A DNA stretch of 64,000 nt from Salinibacterium sp. G-O1 (lineage in GTDB: Bacteria > Actinomycetota > Actinomycetes > Actinomycetales > Microbacteriaceae), in assembly GCF_030063305.1 (NCBI RefSeq), contig NZ_JASISV010000003.1, forward strand, positions 1-64,000, written 5' to 3'. The notes beneath the pieces are model-generated. The model was not told where the DNA came from. It made no database searches and saw only the letters and a program-made list of their open reading frames with translations. The position numbers and the translations under genes were made by a program. Positions 29,169-39,286 of this stretch are shown piece by piece (position 1 is the first letter of the stretch; each line of letters starts with the position of its first letter).

Positions 29169-30071
29169 ATGACGCAACCACCGCTGGTGACGGATCTCGA
29201 CTTCGTCGAACTCTCGGGTGGGAGCTTTGCCATGGGGTCAACCGACTTTTATCCGGAAGAGGGACCGGTCGTGCAGCGGCACGTCGCCCCCTTCGCGATC
29301 GCTCGCACCCCCGTCACCAACGCCCAGTTCGCCGAGTTTGTGGCAGCGACGGGCTACGTGACCACCGCCGAAACCCCGCTCAATCCCGACGATTTCCCCG
29401 GCGCTGTCGACCTCGACCTACGCCCGGGGTCACTCGTCTTCAAGCCGACCGAGGGCCCCGTCGATCTCGGCAACTGGCGTCTGTGGTGGCACTGGGTCAC
29501 GGGTGCTAACTGGCGCGAGCCGCACGGCCCCGGCACCACGAACGACTCTGTGGCGCAGCATCCGGTTGTGCAGGTATCTTTTGCGGATGCCACGGCTTTC
29601 TGTGAATGGTCGGGCTCGAGGTTGCCGACCGAAGCCGAGTGGGAGTTCGCCGCTCGCGGTGGCAAGCCCGGCGCCACGTTCGCGTGGGGAGAAGAACCCC
29701 AGAACGTTGGTGAACTGAAAGCCAATACGTGGCAGGGGGCTTTCCCGTGGCGCAACACGGGAGCGGCCGGCTGGGTCGGAACGTCGCCGGTCGGATCCTT
29801 CCCACCGAACGACTTCGGGCTCGTGGATGTCACGGGGAACGTTTGGGAGTGGACCTCGACGGTCTGGGAGGCGCGGCACTCGGAACAGGCAACGACCTGC
29901 GGATGCTCGCCCGCCGGCAAACCCGCCACGTCCACCGACCGGGTGGCCAAGGGTGGATCGCACCTGTGCGCTCCCGAATATTGCCTGCGATACCGCCCGG
30001 CGGCGCGGACCCGCCAAACCGTGGACTCCTCCACCACCCACATGGGGTTCCGCGTGGCACGCAACCTGTAA
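29169..30071 (+). CDS. Formylglycine-generating enzyme (sulfatase-modifying factor)
   Basis: 300 residues of the FGE-sulfatase/C-type-lectin fold. It oxidises a cysteine in a CxPxR motif of client sulfatases to formylglycine. Both copper-binding catalytic cysteines of true FGEs are present, C267 and C272 in GGSHLCAPEYCLRYR, and the C-terminus has the usual MGFRVA. ATG at 29169 is chosen with AAGGGA upstream; longer frames overlap prpC antiparallel to its codon pattern. No sulfatase gene is seen in the window, so the client lies elsewhere. Signature and length make this call strong. Confidence 0.92.
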   Translation: MTQPPLVTDLDFVELSGGSFAMGSTDFYPEEGPVVQRHVAPFAIARTPVTNAQFAEFVAATGYVTTAETPLNPDDFPGAVDLDLRPGSLVFKPTEGPVDLGNWRLWWHWVTGANWREPHGPGTTNDSVAQHPVVQVSFADATAFCEWSGSRLPTEAEWEFAARGGKPGATFAWGEEPQNVGELKANTWQGAFPWRNTGAAGWVGTSPVGSFPPNDFGLVDVTGNVWEWTSTVWEARHSEQATTCGCSPAGKPATSTDRVAKGGSHLCAPEYCLRYRPAARTRQTVDSSTTHMGFRVARNL

Positions 30072-30076
30072 TGACA

Positions 30077-30082
30077 TAGGCT
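30077..30082 (+). promoter_or_regulatory. Leaderless -10 box of aldo/keto reductase gene
   Basis: TAGGCT followed by exactly six bases and the ATG at 30089. Confidence 0.7.
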
Positions 30083-30088
30083 GGAATC

Positions 30089-30919
30089 ATGACTGTTCCC
30101 ACCATCACCCTCAACGACGGCGCCACGATTCCGCAACTCGGTTTCGGTGTTTTCCAGGTCGATCCAGAAGCCACCGAGCGCATCGTGACCGACGCCCTCG
30201 AGGTCGGCTACCGCCACATCGACGCCGCGGCAATCTACGGCAACGAGATCGGCGTGGGCCGCGCGATCGCCGCGTCCGGCATCCCGCGCGACGAGCTCTT
30301 CATCACCACAAAGCTGTGGAACAGCGACCAGGGCACCCAGTCTGCGATCGACGCAATGGACCTCAGCCTCGAAAAGCTTGGCCTCGACTTCGTCGACCTG
30401 TACCTGATCCACTGGCCGCGCGCCGACCTCGACCGCTACCTCGACAGCTGGCAGACCCTCGCCCAGCTCAAGGCAGACGGCAAGACCCGCTCGATCGGCG
30501 TCAGCAACTTCCACCGGGCGCATCTCGACAAGATCATCGCTGGCACGGGTATTGTTCCGGCTGTCGACCAGCTCGAACTCCACCCCGCTTTCGCGCAGCG
30601 CGAGCTTCGCGCATTCGGTGCTGAGGTCGGAATGCACATCCAGGCATGGGGTCCGCTCGGCCAGGGAAAGTACGACCTGTTCAGCGAGCCAGCACTTCAG
30701 GCAGCGGCCGAGGCGCATGGCGTCACACCAGCACAGGTGACCATTCGCTGGCACCTCCAAAACGGCATCATCCTGTTCCCGAAGTCGAACTCCCGCAACC
30801 GCATGGCCGAAAACTTCGACGTCTTCGGCTTCGAGCTGACCGCCGAGCAGATGGCATCCATCGATGCACTCGACCGCGGCCAGCGTGTCGGCTCAAACCC
30901 GGACGAGGCAACCTTCTAA
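30089..30919 (+). CDS. Aldo/keto reductase (AKR5-like)
   Basis: 276-residue NADPH-dependent TIM-barrel reductase. The catalytic tetrad is complete: D45, Y50, K75, H108. The cofactor-binding LFPKSNSRNRMAENFDVF is present near the C-terminus. The size and sequence resemble 2,5-diketo-D-gluconate reductases and methylglyoxal reductases; the substrate is unknown. It is leaderless by promoter spacing and converges on the giant surface-protein gene. Confidence 0.94.
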   Translation: MTVPTITLNDGATIPQLGFGVFQVDPEATERIVTDALEVGYRHIDAAAIYGNEIGVGRAIAASGIPRDELFITTKLWNSDQGTQSAIDAMDLSLEKLGLDFVDLYLIHWPRADLDRYLDSWQTLAQLKADGKTRSIGVSNFHRAHLDKIIAGTGIVPAVDQLELHPAFAQRELRAFGAEVGMHIQAWGPLGQGKYDLFSEPALQAAAEAHGVTPAQVTIRWHLQNGIILFPKSNSRNRMAENFDVFGFELTAEQMASIDALDRGQRVGSNPDEATF

Positions 30920-30930
30920 GTCGACTTGCT

Positions 30931-30954
30931 GTGCTGGCGCCATCGCGCCAGCAC
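30931..30954. terminator. Hairpin between convergent genes
   Basis: GTGCTGGCGC and GCGCCAGCAC form a perfect ten-pair stem with a CATC loop between the aldo/keto reductase and the intended end of the Ig-like gene (30967). There is no clear T-run on either side. Confidence 0.6.
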
Positions 30955-30966
30955 CCGCAGGGCGGT

Positions 30967-33900
30967 CTAGACGCTGCCGCAGTCGGGAACTGTCGCGTAG
31001 CTCCTGCTGGTGTCGGCTGCCCTGATGAAGTATCCGCTGTAATCGCCCATGTTCATCAGGTACCAAACGACACCGTTCTGCGTGCCCCAGCAATAGATGT
31101 ACAGCCCATAGCCGGGGCTGAGGTTCACATTCGAACACGTGGAGTACTGGTACCAGGCGGCACTGTTGACGATGCAGGTCTGAGTAGTGACCGTGCCATT
31201 CGTTGGCGGTGGTGGGGGGGGTGTAAGCCGTGACGGTCGTGCCCCCGGATGTTGTACTCGGCCCGTTCCCGCCGCTGTTTCGTGCAAGAACTGTGATCGA
31301 GTAAGGGCCGCCCGGTCCTACAGTGATCGACGCAGAGGTCGCCGTGGTTGTTCCTGATCGACCATTGCTTGTCGACCACAGGTATTGCAGTCCTTCTCCG
31401 GCCTGGTCGGCAGAGGCGTTGTCTGGCGCATCCCAGGTCCATGTGAGCGTGGTGGAATTCGACGAAACGTTCGGCGGCGTGGAGAGGTTGCGCACAGCAT
31501 TGGGCGTCGGCTGCACGTTGATTGCGACGGCGTTCGACTGAGTTTCTGCGGGGCTCCGCTTGCCGCCAGCGTTTTGCGCATACACACCGATCGTGTAACT
31601 ACCTGCGCTCAGTCCCGAGATCGGCCCGGTACTCAGGCCCGACGTTTGGTTGAATCCGCCGCCGTTGAGGTTCCAGAAGTAGGTTGTCGTGCCGCCCGTC
31701 GCGCCAACGGAATCCCAGCTGCCCTGAATGGTGCCCGGCGCCCAACGGTTCGATTGCGCGAGCGAGACCGGAGTGACGGTCCCGGGGGTGCCATACGGGG
31801 TGATCTGTTCGCTGGCGGCGGAGTAGGCACCGGCGCCGTTGTCGTTGATGGCTCTGACCTGGAATGTGTACGGGGTTCCGTTGGTGAGGCCGTTCACAGT
31901 GCAGGCCTGGCCGGCAGTGCAACCCTCAGTGATCGTGTTCGTTTGTAGATTCTTCACCTGATAGCCGGTGATGGTTTTTCCGTTGGTCGCGGGAGCCGCG
32001 AACTTGATCGTGGCAGATTGATCGCCTCCGACAGCGGAATCCCCGTCACGGTCGGGCTTCTGCACGACATCGGGCACATCGGTGACGGTGAAGGTGATCC
32101 TGCCATTGACGCGGCGGTCCCGGTCTTTCGTGGCATCCTGCACCGTGTAGACGACCTCGATGACCATGTAGTGCGGGGTGGAATTCGGGGTAACCCTGAT
32201 CTGGGTGCCCGTGAAGGTGATGACGCCGACGTTTTCTGCGTTGCTGATCTGCGCATCCACGATCGTCAGTGGCTCGCCGGTGTTCTGATACGGATTGGAG
32301 TCGTTGGTAAGCGGATCCATCACGAAGGTTCCGACTGGGCGTTTGGTTTCGTAACTGTCTGCGACGGCCACGGGAAGCGGCTTGGTCGAACCGACCACAG
32401 TGACATTGATCGTGCCCGGGACCGTGAACTTGTCCCACCGCAGTGTCACGGCGACGGTGTACGTGCTGCCCTTGACGGCGTCTCTGGGGATGCTGAGCGC
32501 TAGCTGGGATCCAGTGAGAGACGCGGTCAATGTCGACGCGGATGTAGAGACACTGGAGTATGTGACCTCCTGCAGAATCTGCGGATTCGGGTGCCCGGTC
32601 GACTGGCGAAGGTCGGTGGTGGACGTCTCGCCGACCTCGACCTGCACGTTTGGGGTGGTGAAGCCCGGTGGGATATCGCGGGACTCAGGGTCGCCGACGA
32701 CGATGGGCAGGGTGACAGTCGCGGCGATTCCCTTGGGGTCGTTCCTGGATTCGCCGTCCGAGACGGTGAAGGTGATCGACGCAGGGCCGCGGTAATCCTC
32801 GGCCGGAGTGAATCTGATCGTGCCATCATCAACAAAGCTGGATTCGCCATTGCTGCGGATCGAGCTCACGCTCGTCGGGGTGTAGATGTGAGCGTCCCGA
32901 CCAGAGGGCACCACGAGAATGTCGGACAGCGCCCACTGCCGTGACTCGTTCATGCTCACATATTGGATCGGCAGATTCGGGTCGAGCATGGGGGGCTCAT
33001 CGAAGTCCTCGTCCACCGCAGCGGGCACGAGGATGAACGCCATTGCGCTCAATTCATCCACGGTATTGGTCACCCGGTACGCGATGGCCTGGCGGGTTTC
33101 GCCCGGGATGACCTCGATCCGGCCGTTGCGCTCGAGCAGTGTCGCGGCCCCGGCGTTGGGGCCATCAATCGATACGACAAGGTCTTCAGTTCTGCCAGCA
33201 GGGTTGAACGCGTAGCCATCGAAGATGTTGACCGTAAATGATTTCTTGCCCGCAATGGATTTTGTGAGGATGGGCACATCATTGGCCGTCGGCGGCAGCA
33301 GTGGCGCATCCGGGGTCACGGTCACGAGCACGTAGCTCATTGTCTTACCGCCGCGGTCATTGGTGAGTTCGTAGCGCAGCGAGAACGATTGCTCGGTTTC
33401 CGGCGCGGTGACCACCAGATACTGTCGGCCGACGACCTCGGCGTCGATGCCCTTTGGCACGTCCACCAGAGTCTTCGAAACCTTGATCGGAGAGCCCTGC
33501 GGGTCGGAGTCGTTGGCCATCAGGTCGACCTGAGCGACGCGCCCCGGCCTGACAGCGACGCTGTCAGGGACCGCGTTCGGCGGCTGCAACTGGCTGGGCT
33601 GCGGGATGACAGCAATTCTGATGCTCGCGTCACCCGTTGCACCGAAGGTGTCATACACGCGGTAGCTGAACTCGTCGGTGCCAGCGGCCGCCTCGGAAGA
33701 GTCGTAGATGAAGTAATCGTTGCCGACCTCCACCACAGAGCCCAGCGTTGGATTCTGCGGAAAGTTCAGAAGCTGCGCGGAATCCCCATCCGGGTCAATG
33801 CCGTTCAGTGGAACGTCGACGCGGATAGACCCGCCGGCGAGCACGCGCCCCACCAGCGGATCGGGTATGGGATCGCGGTTGCCGTCGGTGCTCAGGGGGG

Positions 33901-36523
33901 TGACAATGAACACCGCGGTCGCTGCAGCCATCTCGCCGAACGGGTCGAGCACCCGGTAGTCGACGCGGTACTCGCCGGCCACAGCCGGCGCCTGGAACCG
34001 CAGCAGGTTGTTCGAGACGAAGGCGATTCCTGCCGTGGGTGCGGTGATCAGGTTTGTGTCGAGGAACATGCTCGAGTCATCTGGATGGAAGTCGTTGGCC
34101 AGCACATCCAACGTGATGATGTCTCCGACCCGCACGGTGGCCGCATCATCGGCCGCGACCGGCGGCTGGTGTTTCGTCAACGCCGGCACCGGTACCACGG
34201 TCACTCCGGCGGTCGCCGTCGAGATGCCGTCCGAGATTGTGTAGCTGAAGTTGACCTGCTCCGTCATCGCCGATGTCGCGGTCACCCGCACAAGCGTCGA
34301 CTCGAGAAGTTCGACGACGAGCCCCTTCGCCTTCACATCCGCGGGAACAGTCACCGACTGCACGGCCAGAATCTTCCCTGTGGGGCTGACATCGTTTGAG
34401 AGCACAGAGACCGTGATGGGCTCTTCCCCACGCAGGTACGCGGTATCTTTCACGGCAATCGGCGGAACATTGTCATCCGCGGGCTTGTCTTTGACATCGA
34501 TGCGAATGATGCCCACACTCGTGTTTGCGCCAGCCTGCAGCGTGTACTTCAGGTAGAAGATGCCCGGGTTCGACGACGAGAACGTCACCTGTCGGCGATC
34601 GGAGTTGAAGGATGCCACGGCCCCACCGCTCGTTTCATCCATGCCGATCAGGCTCAACTGCGCCCCCGACGGTGACAGGTCGTTCCTCAACGGCTCGATG
34701 ACCGTTGTCTCCCCCACGAAAGCGCTGGCGAAGTCAGGCGTTCCGATCGGGTTGAGGGTACCGGAAGGCTCGACGACGACCGTGAGAGTTCCCGTCACGG
34801 GTGAGCCGCGGCCATCGCTGACCTGGAACTGCACCTCCTTCTGTCCCAGCTCCGAGGTCTGGTGGGTGAATGTGATGAAACCGTCGGGGGTGAATCTCAC
34901 AAGGTCGCCCGATTTCGGGCTAGCGCCGATGAGATAGAGGTCGTCCCCGTCGGGATCGCGCCAATCTGACAGCACGTTGTAGGAGATCGTCTGGTTGGCT
35001 TCGACCGCGACCCCCGGGAGTCGAACCGGGTACGGCGCCTCATTGATCTCGTCGGGCACCACTCGAGCAGTGACATGTGCTGAGTCCGTGCCGCCACGGC
35101 CGTCATCCACCGTGTAGTTGAACGAGATGCTGCCCACGAAGCCCTCGACCGGAGTGAACTGCAAGGCCCTGCTGCCATCGATCGGGTCGAGCCTGCCGGT
35201 CGTCTCCGCGATCGCGTCATACGACGAGATCACCAGCACGTCACCATCGGGGTCGGAGTCGTTGTCCAGCACCGAAAGAATAGTGGTGCGTCCGGGCCGT
35301 ACCCCGAACTCGTCGTCTTTCGCGGTCGGTGGCCGGTTCGTATCGGTGCGCTCGGCGAGGGTGTCTTCGAACGACTGGATCGCCGACTTCTCTTCGCCGA
35401 TCTCCTCAGATTCCTGCTCCACCGGTGGCGTCACATCATCCCAGTTGTTGACCAGCCGCATGTTCTCACTCGGCAACCACACATTGCCATTCGTCAAGTC
35501 GTTCAATGCGATCACCGACCGATTGACCCGAAACTCCAGCACCCCCGCTTGTGTCGGCTCCGCAATGGCAAGGGTCACGACATCCTGGCCCTCGCACGAC
35601 AGCAGGTACGTTTGGTCCGCGCCCCACGCACCGTGGGCGCAACCATCTTGATTCACCGGGGCCGCGATACCACTCACATCGCTGTTGTTGCTCGTGAAGC
35701 CGGCACCCATCGTCTCGACTGAACCTGAGCCCAGATCTACCCGAACCAGGGAGTCTGCTGTTGCAAGCACAGCGAAACCCGATGTGGGACCCGTCTGCTG
35801 CAGAGCCAATCCGGGCGCGTCACCGATGCCGTACCGCTGCCCGCCCTCAGTGACGATCTCATTCGTCGACTGGTCGAACACCACAGGGGCATCGCCGACC
35901 GCAGCGAGCTGGAACTCTCCGACACCCGGAAAATCTGTGGCGAGCGGTGCGGCGTCGAGAGTCGCGATCCGAAACAACGTCTTCGTCTCGGGCGACACCG
36001 CCAGGATCACGCCGTCGGGGGACACCGCAACGTGCGCGCCCTCGCCCAACTCCGCTATCGGAGCGTCGGAGACATAGTTGAACTGCAGGTCGCCCACCGA
36101 CGGGATGCCCCACAGCTTCCCGTCAGCTGCCAGGATCGCGATAACACTGCCGCCATACGCAACCTCGGCGCCGATCGGCACATCCACTGACGACGTCACC
36201 TCGGTTGACGCCGGATTCACCGACTCGACCCGACCCGCATCCGGGTCATGCATGAACAGGGTGTCGCCATCCTGCATCACATCGAAATTCGCGCTCGACG
36301 CCACCACAGAGCCGTTCAGCTCATCGATCTGACGATTCAGCCGTCCGCCCAGGAGTTTCTGGCCGTTGGTCACCCACACATCTCGTGACGTCAGTTTCAC
36401 ATCAGAAACCGGGAACCCGGGATGCAGCGCCGCGATCGTCAGGGGCACGCCAACGACGAGCGCGACCACCAGTACGGATGCGGTCGATTTGCGGGCGGCG
36501 ACCCACCGGGTGAGAGCGCTCAC
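30967..36523 (-). CDS. Giant Ig-like/FN3 surface protein, frameshifted at a C8 tract
   Basis: One N-terminal membrane helix (15-33) precedes a WD-like region, then about nine cadherin/Ig-like modules marked by motifs such as VLDNDSDPDGD, VLSNDVSP and LMANDSDPQG, and three fibronectin-III-like domains. As written, the reading frame leaves the true frame at a run of eight C (minus strand) at 31214-31221 and would end at 30893 inside the antisense of the neighbouring gene. Removing one C gives an exact 1851-codon frame ending at 30967 with a Cys-containing tail (TQTCIV, STCSN, YCWG, PDCGS). GTG at 36523 is chosen because GGGGAG lies six bases upstream. Probably a wall-spanning adhesin or scaffold. 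Confidence 0.8.
31214..31221 (-). repeat. C8 homopolymer causing frameshift
   Basis: Eight consecutive G on the plus strand (C on the coding strand) in a Pro-rich linker. Seven (or ten) would keep the surface-protein gene in frame; eight does not. It is either a slipped-strand contingency site or a sequencing or assembly error. Confidence 0.85.
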
Positions 36524-36587
36524 GGAACTCTCCCCATCATTGCCCGCCACGGTCAGTTACCGCGAAGCAGCGGGGGCGCAACGCCTC

Positions 36588-36593
36588 AATCTA
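36588..36593 (-). promoter_or_regulatory. -10 box of Ig-like gene
   Basis: TAGATT on the minus strand, 64 bases before the GTG at 36523. The -35 region is weak. Exactly six bases downstream begins a 14-codon TTG reading frame (36537-36581) that ends next to the ribosome binding site of the large gene. Confidence 0.45.
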
Positions 36594-36663
36594 ACATGAC
36601 AAAAGCACACGATCGACGCCCCGAAAGAGTGGTATTCGCCACGATCGCGACGTCCTAATACAG

Positions 36664-37413
36664 CTACAGCGTGACGGTTTCGCCGCGCGGGGTTGCGACC
36701 AGCAACCCCGTGTGGGCGAACGCCACTTCGAGTTGGGTCCGGGATTCGGAGAAGTGATTCCAGTCTTCGGTGTGAACTCCGACGACGGTGGTGGCCGCGA
36801 GGATCGCGGCGGCGCGAGCCGCATCCTGCGAGGTCAACGTCAGCGCAGCGTCGATGCCGGGCACGCGGGCGGCGCCGGCGAAGAGCACGGCGATCGCGAC
36901 ATCCGGAAACCGCCCGGCGATCTGCTCGACCAGCGGAAGCGAGGCGTTGTCGCCGCTGATGTAGACGGTCGGCTCGCCTTCGGCCTCCAGCACGAAACCC
37001 GTGACGTGGCCGACGAGCCGCTCGCTGCCGGGAGGGCCGTGCAGCGCCGGAACCGCGGTGATCGTGACATCGCCCGTCTCCCAGGACTCCCAGGAGTCGA
37101 GGCCGACGACCGATCCGCCGAACAGGTCGCCCGCAGCCTCCCGCGTGCTGAGGGTGGGGATGCCCGTGGCGATGAGCTCGAGGCCCTCGTAGTCGAGGTT
37201 GTCTTTGTGGCCGTGGTGGCTCAGCAGCACGACGTCAATCATGCCGATCTCGGAGCGTTCGATGGCCGGTCCCGCCGTCTTGACGAGGGTGGTTTCGCCC
37301 GGCGCCTCATAGGACTGGGGAGCATCGAAGGTGGGATCGGTGATGAACCGTTTGCCGGCGTACCCGAGGATGCCGGTGGGGCCACCAAGGTACGTGAAGC
37401 TCGTCGACGACAT
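36664..37413 (-). CDS. Metallo-beta-lactamase-fold hydrolase (UlaG-like)
   Basis: 249 residues. The metal motif SHHGHKDNLD is followed by HGPPGSE, YISGDNAS and the C-terminal VGVHTEDWNHF, the pattern of UlaG/YhfI-like MBL-fold hydrolases. Substrate unknown. Its ATG is only 11 bases from the ATG of the divergent DUF255 gene. A TAGTCT box lies exactly six bases upstream and overlaps the other gene's start codon, so the mRNA should be leaderless. Confidence 0.88.
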   Translation of the reverse strand: MSSTSFTYLGGPTGILGYAGKRFITDPTFDAPQSYEAPGETTLVKTAGPAIERSEIGMIDVVLLSHHGHKDNLDYEGLELIATGIPTLSTREAAGDLFGGSVVGLDSWESWETGDVTITAVPALHGPPGSERLVGHVTGFVLEAEGEPTVYISGDNASLPLVEQIAGRFPDVAIAVLFAGAARVPGIDAALTLTSQDAARAAAILAATTVVGVHTEDWNHFSESRTQLEVAFAHTGLLVATPRGETVTL

Positions 37414-37427
37414 AATCTGAGACTATG
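37411..37427. promoter_or_regulatory. Shared 17 bp divergent leaderless promoter
   Basis: The 17 bases CATAATCTGAGACTATG contain both start codons and both -10 boxes. TAATCT (37413-37418) serves the plus gene and TAGTCT (37420-37425, minus) the other, each exactly six bases from its ATG. Each -10 box includes one base of the opposite start codon. The whole element is a quasi-palindrome. Confidence 0.8.
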
Positions 37428-39239
37428 CCCAACGCATTGATGGATGCTGTAAGCCCGTACCTCAGATCGCACGCCGACAACCCCGTCGACTGGTGGCAGT
37501 GGGGGCCGGAGCCCTTCGCCGAGGCCGCCAGACGTGACGTCCCCGTGCTTGTTTCGATCGGGTATTCGACCTGCCACTGGTGTCACGTGATGGCCCGCGA
37601 AAGCTTCAGTGATCCTGCGATCGCTGCGATCATGAACGAGGGATTCGTCGCGATCAAGGTCGACCGCGAGGAGCACGCCGAGGTCGACTCCACCTACATG
37701 GCGGCGGCGGCCGCCTTCACCGGCAACCTCGGCTGGCCGCTCAACGTTTTTGTGACGCCGCAGGGCAGGGCCTTCTTCGCGGGAACATACTGGCCGCCCG
37801 AACCCGTGCAGGGGCATCCATCGTTCAGGGTGGTACTTGACGCGGTCGCCGATGCCTGGCGCGACCGGCGTGCCGAGGTCGAGCAGAACGGCGCCGCGAT
37901 AGTGGATGCCCTGTCCGCCGCTCCCGGCGGCGGCGGCGCGCTCGTGGTCGACTTCGAGCCGATCGTCGCCGAGCTCGCGGGTTACGAAGACGCCGAGCTG
38001 GGCGGCTTCGGGGGAGCGCCGAAATTCCCAGTGGCGCCGGTGCAGCGCTTCCTGCTGGAGCGGGCGTCGGTGGGGGATGACGTCGCCGCCGCGCTCGCCG
38101 GCCGCACGCTTCACGCCACTCTCGGCTTGCGCGACCGCGTGGACGGCGGATTCTTCCGCTACGCGACGATGCGCGACTGGAGCGATCCGCACTACGAGCG
38201 CATGCTCTACGACAACGCCCAACTACTCTCGGCATACGCGCTGGCGGGCGATCGCGATGTTGCAGAAGGAATCGCCGAGTGGATCACCTCGATGCAGCAG
38301 CCCGGCGGCGGCTTTGCGACGGCGCAAGACAGCGAGAGCACGGTCGACGGCGCACGGGTCGAGGGCTTCTACTATTCATTGGATGCGGCCAGCCGCTCGC
38401 GGGTGGAGGCCCCACCCGTCGACACGAAGATCCTCACCGGGTGGAACGGTCTCGCCATCGAGGGGCTCGCGCTCGCCGGGCGCACGCTCGACCGACCCGA
38501 GTGGATCGCAACTGCCAGCGCCGCCGCCGACTTCCTGCTGGAACGCCATGTGGGCGACCGGCTCATCCGCGCCTCGATCGGTGACGCGATTTCGAGTGCC
38601 AGAGCCACCCTCGAAGACGTCGGGATGCTTGCCTCCGGTCTCATCGAGCTCGCGGTCGCCTCCGGGGAGGTGCGGTACGCGGTGGCGGCCCGCGAGCTCA
38701 TCGATGACTCACTCGCCGCCGGGTCCGGCGGTTTTGGCGTGCCCGGCGGGGCCGACCCGGTACTCGAGTCGCAGGGGCTCGCGGTGCGGCCAGACCCGAG
38801 CGACGGCGCACATCCGTCGGGACTGAGCGCCGTGGCATCCGCCGCCTATCGGCTGTTTTTGCTGACCGCCCACGAACCGTACCGGGCCGCGGCGAGTGGC
38901 GCGATGGCCGGGGTTGCCGAGGCCGCGGCGCGCCAGCCGATCTCGCTCGGCGCCGCGCTCACCGTGATGTCTGCGCTGTCTGAACCAGCTCGCCAGGTCG
39001 TCGTCGTCGGCGACGATGCGCAGGATGCCGCGGCCACCCTCGCGCGGCACTGGCACCGCTCCGGCAGCATCTCGGTAGCGCTGACGCGGGCGCAGGCCGC
39101 GGACTGGGCAGCCGCCGGGTTCGAGTTGCTGCAGGGCCGCGCGGGCACGGCGGGGGACACCACGGCCTGGGTGTGTGCCGACTTCGTGTGCAGGCTGCCG
39201 ACCACGGACGCGGCCGAGCTCGCGGTGCAGCTGGCTTAA
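37425..39239 (+). CDS. DUF255 / YyaL-type thioredoxin-domain protein
   Basis: 604 residues. The N-terminal thioredoxin-like domain has the family signature [10 protein letters not shown] (C50, C53). A long alpha/alpha-toroid, six-hairpin-glycosidase-like region follows ([33 protein letters not shown]). Homologues are YyaL and human SPATA20; the biochemical function is not established, with redox or N-acylglucosamine 2-epimerase-like roles proposed. It is slightly shorter than most homologues (about 650-700). Leaderless, divergent from the MBL-fold gene. Confidence 0.92.
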   Translation: MPNALMDAVSPYLRSHADNPVDWWQWGPEPFAEAARRDVPVLVSIGYSTCHWCHVMARESFSDPAIAAIMNEGFVAIKVDREEHAEVDSTYMAAAAAFTGNLGWPLNVFVTPQGRAFFAGTYWPPEPVQGHPSFRVVLDAVADAWRDRRAEVEQNGAAIVDALSAAPGGGGALVVDFEPIVAELAGYEDAELGGFGGAPKFPVAPVQRFLLERASVGDDVAAALAGRTLHATLGLRDRVDGGFFRYATMRDWSDPHYERMLYDNAQLLSAYALAGDRDVAEGIAEWITSMQQPGGGFATAQDSESTVDGARVEGFYYSLDAASRSRVEAPPVDTKILTGWNGLAIEGLALAGRTLDRPEWIATASAAADFLLERHVGDRLIRASIGDAISSARATLEDVGMLASGLIELAVASGEVRYAVAARELIDDSLAAGSGGFGVPGGADPVLESQGLAVRPDPSDGAHPSGLSAVASAAYRLFLLTAHEPYRAAASGAMAGVAEAAARQPISLGAALTVMSALSEPARQVVVVGDDAQDAAATLARHWHRSGSISVALTRAQAADWAAAGFELLQGRAGTAGDTTAWVCADFVCRLPTTDAAELAVQLA

Positions 39240-39244
39240 AAGGC

Positions 39245-39272
39245 GGGGAGGCCGCCCGAAGACGACCTCCCC
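39245..39272. terminator. Hairpin between convergent genes
   Basis: GGGGAGG (39245-39251) and CCTCCCC (39266-39272) pair with a 14-base loop between the DUF255 gene and the M28 peptidase gene. There is no T-run, so it is a moderate candidate. Confidence 0.45.
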
Positions 39273-39286
39273 TGTTCCCTGCGTGG

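Noticed and set aside
27046-29241. A 731-codon open frame antisense to prpB-prpC, with similar long antisense frames at 19906-21816 and 23185-24834
   Set aside because: They mirror the third-position GC bias of the real genes, encode low-complexity Arg/Gly/His-rich products without domains, and lack ribosome binding sites.
31214-31221. Programmed ribosomal frameshifting at the C8 tract
   Set aside because: A C-run alone is a poor slippery site, no downstream stimulatory structure was recognised, and slipped-strand variation or a sequencing error is simpler.
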